Made by a program: the position numbers and the translations under genes. From contig JAJZVL010000014.1 of assembly GCA_021845725.1 (NCBI GenBank), positions 1 to 54,630 of the forward strand: DNA of 54,630 bases, in the 5' to 3' direction. Source of the stretch: Actinomycetes bacterium (GTDB lineage: Bacteria > Actinomycetota > Acidimicrobiia > Acidimicrobiales > RAAP-2). Of this stretch, positions 50,921-54,630 are shown piece by piece. The first letter of the stretch is position 1, and each line of letters opens with the position of its first letter. The notes beneath the pieces are model-generated. The model did not search any database, was not told the DNA's origin, and was given only the letters and a program-made list of their open reading frames with translations.

Positions 50921-51444
50921 TGGGAGAACGCGGAACGTCGCATTCCGTGACCGTCGAGGTGAACGGGGAGAAGGTCAGCCGCATCGTCGCGGCCCGCCAG
51001 CTCCTGGTGCACTTCCTTCGGGACACGCTCGGCCTCACGGGGACCCACATCGGCTGTGATACGGGAAACTGCGGCGCCTGCTCGGTCATCGTGGACGGGA
51101 AGCTGGTCAAGAGCTGCATGATCCTGGCGCCTCAGGTGGACGGTTCCACCATCGAGACGGTGGAGAGCCTCGCCCAGGACGGCGCCCTCAGCCCGCTCCA
51201 GGAGTCGTTCCACGAGCACCACGGGCTGCAGTGCGGGTACTGCACCCCGGGCATGCTCATGAGCGCCACGTACCTGCTGCGCCAGAACCCCGAGCCGACC
51301 GACGAGGAGATCCGACGGGGGATCCGTGGGAACGTCTGCCGCTGCACGGGCTACGTGAACATCGTGGAGGCGATCCGGGAGGCATCCCGGGGACAGGCGA
51401 CAGGACGCCGCAGCGCGCACGCGGCTGCCGGCGAGGAGGTGTGA
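50920..51444 (+). CDS. [2Fe-2S] small subunit of CO-dehydrogenase-like hydroxylase
   Basis: A 174-aa CoxS-type protein with two [2Fe-2S] clusters: the plant-type ferredoxin loop GCDTGNCGACSV with a later Cys (KSCMIL), and the helical domain with LQCGYCTPGM and NVCRCTGY. All eight cysteines are present. The ATG at 50920 sits after AGGAGG; a GTG three bases earlier is a possible alternative. The large subunit starts 2 bp after the stop. The C-terminal ~20 residues are a variable tail. Confidence 0.93.
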   Translation: MGERGTSHSVTVEVNGEKVSRIVAARQLLVHFLRDTLGLTGTHIGCDTGNCGACSVIVDGKLVKSCMILAPQVDGSTIETVESLAQDGALSPLQESFHEHHGLQCGYCTPGMLMSATYLLRQNPEPTDEEIRRGIRGNVCRCTGYVNIVEAIREASRGQATGRRSAHAAAGEEV

Positions 51445-51445
51445 G

Positions 51446-53947
51446 GTGACGATCACCAGTGCCCCGGTCACGGGGGAGGCCACGAAGACCTGGTCGGGAC
51501 GCGCGATGCCCCGCAAGGAGGACCGGCGGCTCGTCCAGGGCCAGGGCTCGTTCGTCGACGATGGCGGGATGCATGGCCAAGGCTACGCATGGTTCGTGCG
51601 CTCTCCGTACGGTCATGCGCGCATCGTCTCGATCGACTGCGAGCCGGCCCTTTCGATGGAGGGCGTCTACACGGTGCTCACCGGCGAGGAGGCCAAGGCG
51701 ATGTGCGAGGCGCCCTTCTTCGCCATCGCTCCACCTCCCGGATCGCTCATGCAGGAGTGGCCGCTCGCCGTCGGCAAGGTCCGCTACCAGGGCGACGCGG
51801 TCGCCCTGGTCCTCGCCGACAGCCGGGAGACGGCGCGCGACGCCGCGGAACGGGTAGTCGTCGAGTACGAGCCGCTGCCTGCGGTCACCGACGGGGTGGC
51901 CGCTGCGGACCCCACCGCACCGCTGCTCTACGACGAGGCCGGCACGAACGTCGTGTGGCACGGCGTGTTCGACTACGGCGACGTCGACTGGGCGCTCGAG
52001 AACGCCGACCACGTGGTGAAGCTCGATCGACTGCACTTCCACCGCTTCAGCTCCACGCCTCTCGAGTGCAACGGCGCCGTCGTCGACTTCGATCACGGGA
52101 CGGGCGTGGTGAGCGTGCTGTCGAACTACCAGATGCCTATGTTCGCGGCGATGGTCATCGGGCCGACCATCGGCGTGCCCATCAACAAGTTCGACTTCGT
52201 CACGAAGGACATCGGCGGCGCCTTCGGCCTCAAGATCGGCTTCTTTCCCCAGATCGCCGCGTTGGCGCTCCTCTCGAAGAAGGCAGGACGTCCCGCCAAG
52301 TGGACCGAGTTCCGCACTGAGCACATGCTGACTGCCGGCCACGGGAACGAGCGCACGTTCGTCGACATCGAGGTGCCGGTGATGGCCGACGGCACGATCC
52401 TCGGGGTGAAAGCCAGGGCGTTCGACGACGCCGGCGGGTACCTGCACTACGAGCCGCTCGGGGCCGTGATCTGGTCGCAGGTCGTGCCTGGCTGCTACAA
52501 GCTCAAGCACGTCCGGGTGGACTACACCGAGGTGGTCTCGAACAAGTGCCCGGTGACGCCGAACCGCGGCTACTCCCGCATGCAGCACCTCTGGATGATC
52601 GAGCGCATCATCGACGTGGTGGCGCACGAGCTCGGGCTCGACCCCGTCGAGGTACGCAAGCGCAACTACGTCCAGCCAGAGGACTACCCCTACGAGACCC
52701 CCAACGGGTGCATCTACGACTCCGGCGACCTTCCGCGCTCGCTCGATATCGCCCTCGAGCTCGCGCACGTCGACGAGTGGCGTGCGCGCCAACGCGAGCT
52801 CGGCACCGGGTCGGGACGCAGGATCGGGATCGGGATCGGCTCGACGCTCGACTCGGGCACGAACAACTTCGGCCAGTCGCGGATCATCAATCCCGAGCTG
52901 CCGTTCTCGGGGAACGGCGAGGTGGCAATCGCCAAGCTGGACCTGTTCGGGGAGATCAACGTGAACCTCGGCACCACCCCACAGGGGCAGGGCCACGAGA
53001 CCACCGCATCCCAGGTGGCGGCAGACATCCTCGGGGTGACCCCGGACGACGTGACGGTCTCGACCGGCTTCAACCAGGCGAACAACGCCTACGTCGGGTT
53101 CTCCGGGACCTACGCCAGCCAGTTCGCGGTCACCGGGCTCGGAGCCGTGATGGGGGCTGCCCAGAAGCTCCGGCACCAGATCGTGAAGCTCGCCGCGTTC
53201 GCCTTGCATGCCGAGGAGGACGAGATCGAGCTGGTGGGGGGAGCCGCCCGGGTCCGCGGGGACGAGGAACGGGCGATCCCCTTCATCGGGCTGGCCAACA
53301 TGGTGTACACGAACAACGCCGGGCTGCCCTCCGAGCTGCTGAGCGAATGCGACCTGAACGCCAGGTACGTGTACGTTCCGCCGTTCGAGGTGCCCGACAC
53401 GGTCGCCAAGACGGGCAACCTGACGCTCACCTACGCGAGCCAGGTGCACGTGTGCGTGGTGGAGGTCGACGAGGAGACCGGTGAGGTGAAGATCCTCGAC
53501 TACGCCGCGGTGGACGACTGCGGCAAGCGCATCAACCCGCTGGTGGTCGAGGGGCAGGTGCATGGGGCCACGGGCCTTGGGATCGCAGCCTCGCTCTACG
53601 AGTCGCTGGACTACGACGAGTCCGGACAGCTCGAAGAGCCGTCGTTCTACGAGTACCACGTGGCCACCTCGCTGGACATCCCGAACATCGTGTGCGGGAG
53701 CATCGAGTCGCCGAGCCCGTTCACGCCCAACGGGGCGAAGGGCATGGGAGAGGGTGGTGGCGCACCGTTGCATGCGGTGTGCAGTGCGATCCAGGATGCG
53801 ATCGGCGCAGGCGGACCGATCGTGACGGACAGCCATAACCACTGGGCGCGGGTGTACGAGATGCTGCACCGGGCACCCGGCGCGCCGCGCAACGTCGAGG
53901 TCATCTCGCGGTCAGGCGGGTCCGACACCGACGTGAAGAGCCTCTGA
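51446..53947 (+). CDS. Molybdopterin large subunit of CO-dehydrogenase-like hydroxylase
   Basis: An 833-aa xanthine-oxidase-superfamily catalytic subunit. The conserved catalytic Glu769 (KGMGEGGG) and the cofactor-binding segments GGAFGLKIGF and TTPQGQGHETTASQVA are present. The loop that in form I CO dehydrogenases is AYxCSFR, and in many other members AYRGAGR, reads PNRGYSR here (residues ~372-378). It is thus not a form I CO dehydrogenase and belongs to an unassigned hydroxylase group, perhaps acting on a heterocycle or aldehyde. GTG start; the stop shares a base with the coxG-like start. Confidence 0.9.
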   Translation: MTITSAPVTGEATKTWSGRAMPRKEDRRLVQGQGSFVDDGGMHGQGYAWFVRSPYGHARIVSIDCEPALSMEGVYTVLTGEEAKAMCEAPFFAIAPPPGSLMQEWPLAVGKVRYQGDAVALVLADSRETARDAAERVVVEYEPLPAVTDGVAAADPTAPLLYDEAGTNVVWHGVFDYGDVDWALENADHVVKLDRLHFHRFSSTPLECNGAVVDFDHGTGVVSVLSNYQMPMFAAMVIGPTIGVPINKFDFVTKDIGGAFGLKIGFFPQIAALALLSKKAGRPAKWTEFRTEHMLTAGHGNERTFVDIEVPVMADGTILGVKARAFDDAGGYLHYEPLGAVIWSQVVPGCYKLKHVRVDYTEVVSNKCPVTPNRGYSRMQHLWMIERIIDVVAHELGLDPVEVRKRNYVQPEDYPYETPNGCIYDSGDLPRSLDIALELAHVDEWRARQRELGTGSGRRIGIGIGSTLDSGTNNFGQSRIINPELPFSGNGEVAIAKLDLFGEINVNLGTTPQGQGHETTASQVAADILGVTPDDVTVSTGFNQANNAYVGFSGTYASQFAVTGLGAVMGAAQKLRHQIVKLAAFALHAEEDEIELVGGAARVRGDEERAIPFIGLANMVYTNNAGLPSELLSECDLNARYVYVPPFEVPDTVAKTGNLTLTYASQVHVCVVEVDEETGEVKILDYAAVDDCGKRINPLVVEGQVHGATGLGIAASLYESLDYDESGQLEEPSFYEYHVATSLDIPNIVCGSIESPSPFTPNGAKGMGEGGGAPLHAVCSAIQDAIGAGGPIVTDSHNHWARVYEMLHRAPGAPRNVEVISRSGGSDTDVKSL

Positions 53948-54630
53948 TGCTGCTCACGAACGAGTTCGTCGTCGCCGCCGATGTCGACACCGTGTGGAGC
54001 CACCTCCTCGACATGGAGGAGGTGGCGGAGTGCGTCCCCGGCGCGAAGGTGGAGGAGATCGTTCCTCCGAGCACGTACCGGGGCAAGATCCGGCTGAAGA
54101 TCGGCCCGATGACCGTCGAGTACCGGGGCGAGGCCACGCTGCTCGAGGTCGACGACGACGCCCACCAGGCGACCATCCAGATGAAGGCCAGGGAGGCGCG
54201 CGGCCAGGGCTCGGCGCTCGCCACCGTGCGCAACAGCCTCGCTGCGGTGCCGGGGGGGACCCGCGTCCGGGCTGAGACCCAGCTCGAGATCACGGGTCCC
54301 CAGGCGCAGTTCGGCAAAGGCGTCCTCGAGGACGTGGGTGGCCGCATTCTCGAGGAGTTCACGGTCCGGCTCGAACGCCGGATCGCTGCGGCTCAGCAGG
54401 GGTCGGGAGCGGAGGCATCGTCGGTCAACGGAGCAGGATCGCCGAGCGCCGACACTGCCGCGCGGTCTGGTCCCAGGCCATCGGAGACACCGGAGGACGA
54501 CACCTTGGACCTGAACCGCGTCCTGGCGTCGTCGCTTCGTGAGCGTGGCCTGAAGATCGGTGCCGTGGTGGCGGCGGTGCTCGCGGCAATCGGGGCGATC
54601 TGGCGCTGGCGACGCTGCAGTCGCTCGAAG
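53947..54630 (+). CDS. CoxG-like SRPBCC protein (cut by window end)
   Basis: CoxG-type proteins recruit or help assemble Cox-like molybdenum hydroxylases at the membrane. Residues ~1-155 have the SRPBCC fold with FVVAADVDTVWSHLLDMEEV, ECVPGAKVEEI and the ending FGKGVLEDVGGRILEEF. A Ser/Ala/Gly-rich linker follows, then a hydrophobic helix (VVAAVLAAIGAIW) with a basic flank, as in membrane-anchored CoxG proteins. The frame is still open at the last base, so a short C-terminal part is missing. It begins on the stop codon of the large-subunit gene. Confidence 0.86.
   Translation, partial: MLLTNEFVVAADVDTVWSHLLDMEEVAECVPGAKVEEIVPPSTYRGKIRLKIGPMTVEYRGEATLLEVDDDAHQATIQMKAREARGQGSALATVRNSLAAVPGGTRVRAETQLEITGPQAQFGKGVLEDVGGRILEEFTVRLERRIAAAQQGSGAEASSVNGAGSPSADTAARSGPRPSETPEDDTLDLNRVLASSLRERGLKIGAVVAAVLAAIGAIWRWRRCSRSK

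Noticed and set aside
51257-53869. 870-codon minus-strand open frame
   Set aside because: Mirror of the molybdenum hydroxylase large subunit; no recognisable motif.
51446-53947. True aerobic CO dehydrogenase (form I coxL)
   Set aside because: The diagnostic AYxCSFR loop is absent; PNRGYSR is found instead.

Overview
The window is high-GC DNA (roughly two-thirds G+C by eye) with very dense coding. GTG starts are common and many genes overlap by 4 bp (ATGA/GTGA). The gene content points to a member of the Actinomycetota: an Rv0081-Rv0087-like gene order, a BlaI/M56 pair, an LLM-class (probably F420-linked) oxidoreductase, and a remnant resembling Rv2466c-type DsbA proteins. A CcmF/CcmG/CcmH (System I) cytochrome c maturation cluster is unusual for mainstream actinobacteria and hints at a deep-branching lineage such as Acidimicrobiia. 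That placement is inference. I saw no rRNA, tRNA, CRISPR array, transposase or phage gene.

Layout. (1) 1-4531: the 3' end of a cytochrome c maturation operon: ccmF (cut by the window edge), a CcmG-like thioredoxin, CcmH, and a 714-aa fusion of CcdA, SCO and TlpA domains. (2) 4568-6371: a stand-alone mercuric reductase with a candidate operator. (3) 6463-7867: BlaI-type repressor plus M56 peptidase behind a palindromic operator, then a fragment of a DsbA-like gene. (4) 8030-11803, minus strand: a TroABCD-type zinc/manganese ABC transporter with two permeases and a His-rich tail on the ATPase. (5) 12095-14541: methyltransferase, small membrane protein, DsrE-family protein, VOC protein and a Cys-containing hypothetical protein. 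(6) 14600-16143: a decayed ABC-2 exporter; both genes carry an in-frame stop and both have lost sequence. (7) 16236-21250: a molybdo-bis-MGD oxidoreductase, four-cluster ferredoxin subunit, NrfD-type membrane subunit and FdhD. (8) 21414-29072: an ArsR-family regulator and a six-gene hydrogenase-4/formate-hydrogenlyase-like membrane complex whose large subunit has lost all four NiFe-binding cysteines. (9) 29295-32973: SDR dehydrogenase, APC permease, TIGR01777 epimerase. (10) 33121-54630 (open at the right edge): a large, apparently catabolic island.

How the genes may work together. Regions 7 and 8 are adjacent and co-directional. They could form a membrane redox chain in which the molybdoenzyme (FdhD makes formate one candidate substrate) exchanges electrons with a proton-pumping Hyf-like module that is not a hydrogenase. 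Region 10 has a Liv-type importer, two PYROXD2-like FAD oxidoreductases, an LLM oxidoreductase, an M20 amidohydrolase homologue lacking two metal ligands, a fumarylacetoacetate-hydrolase-family enzyme, two M24 'pita-bread' proteins (one without a metal site), two ketopantoate-reductase-like enzymes, a GntR/FCD regulator and a CO-dehydrogenase-like molybdenum hydroxylase (medium, small and large subunits plus CoxG). This looks like uptake and stepwise degradation of an unidentified, probably nitrogen-containing, small molecule. The octamer TGATCAAA sits on core promoters in front of the LLM operon, the hydroxylase operon and also the region-7 molybdoenzyme, so it may be a shared operator.
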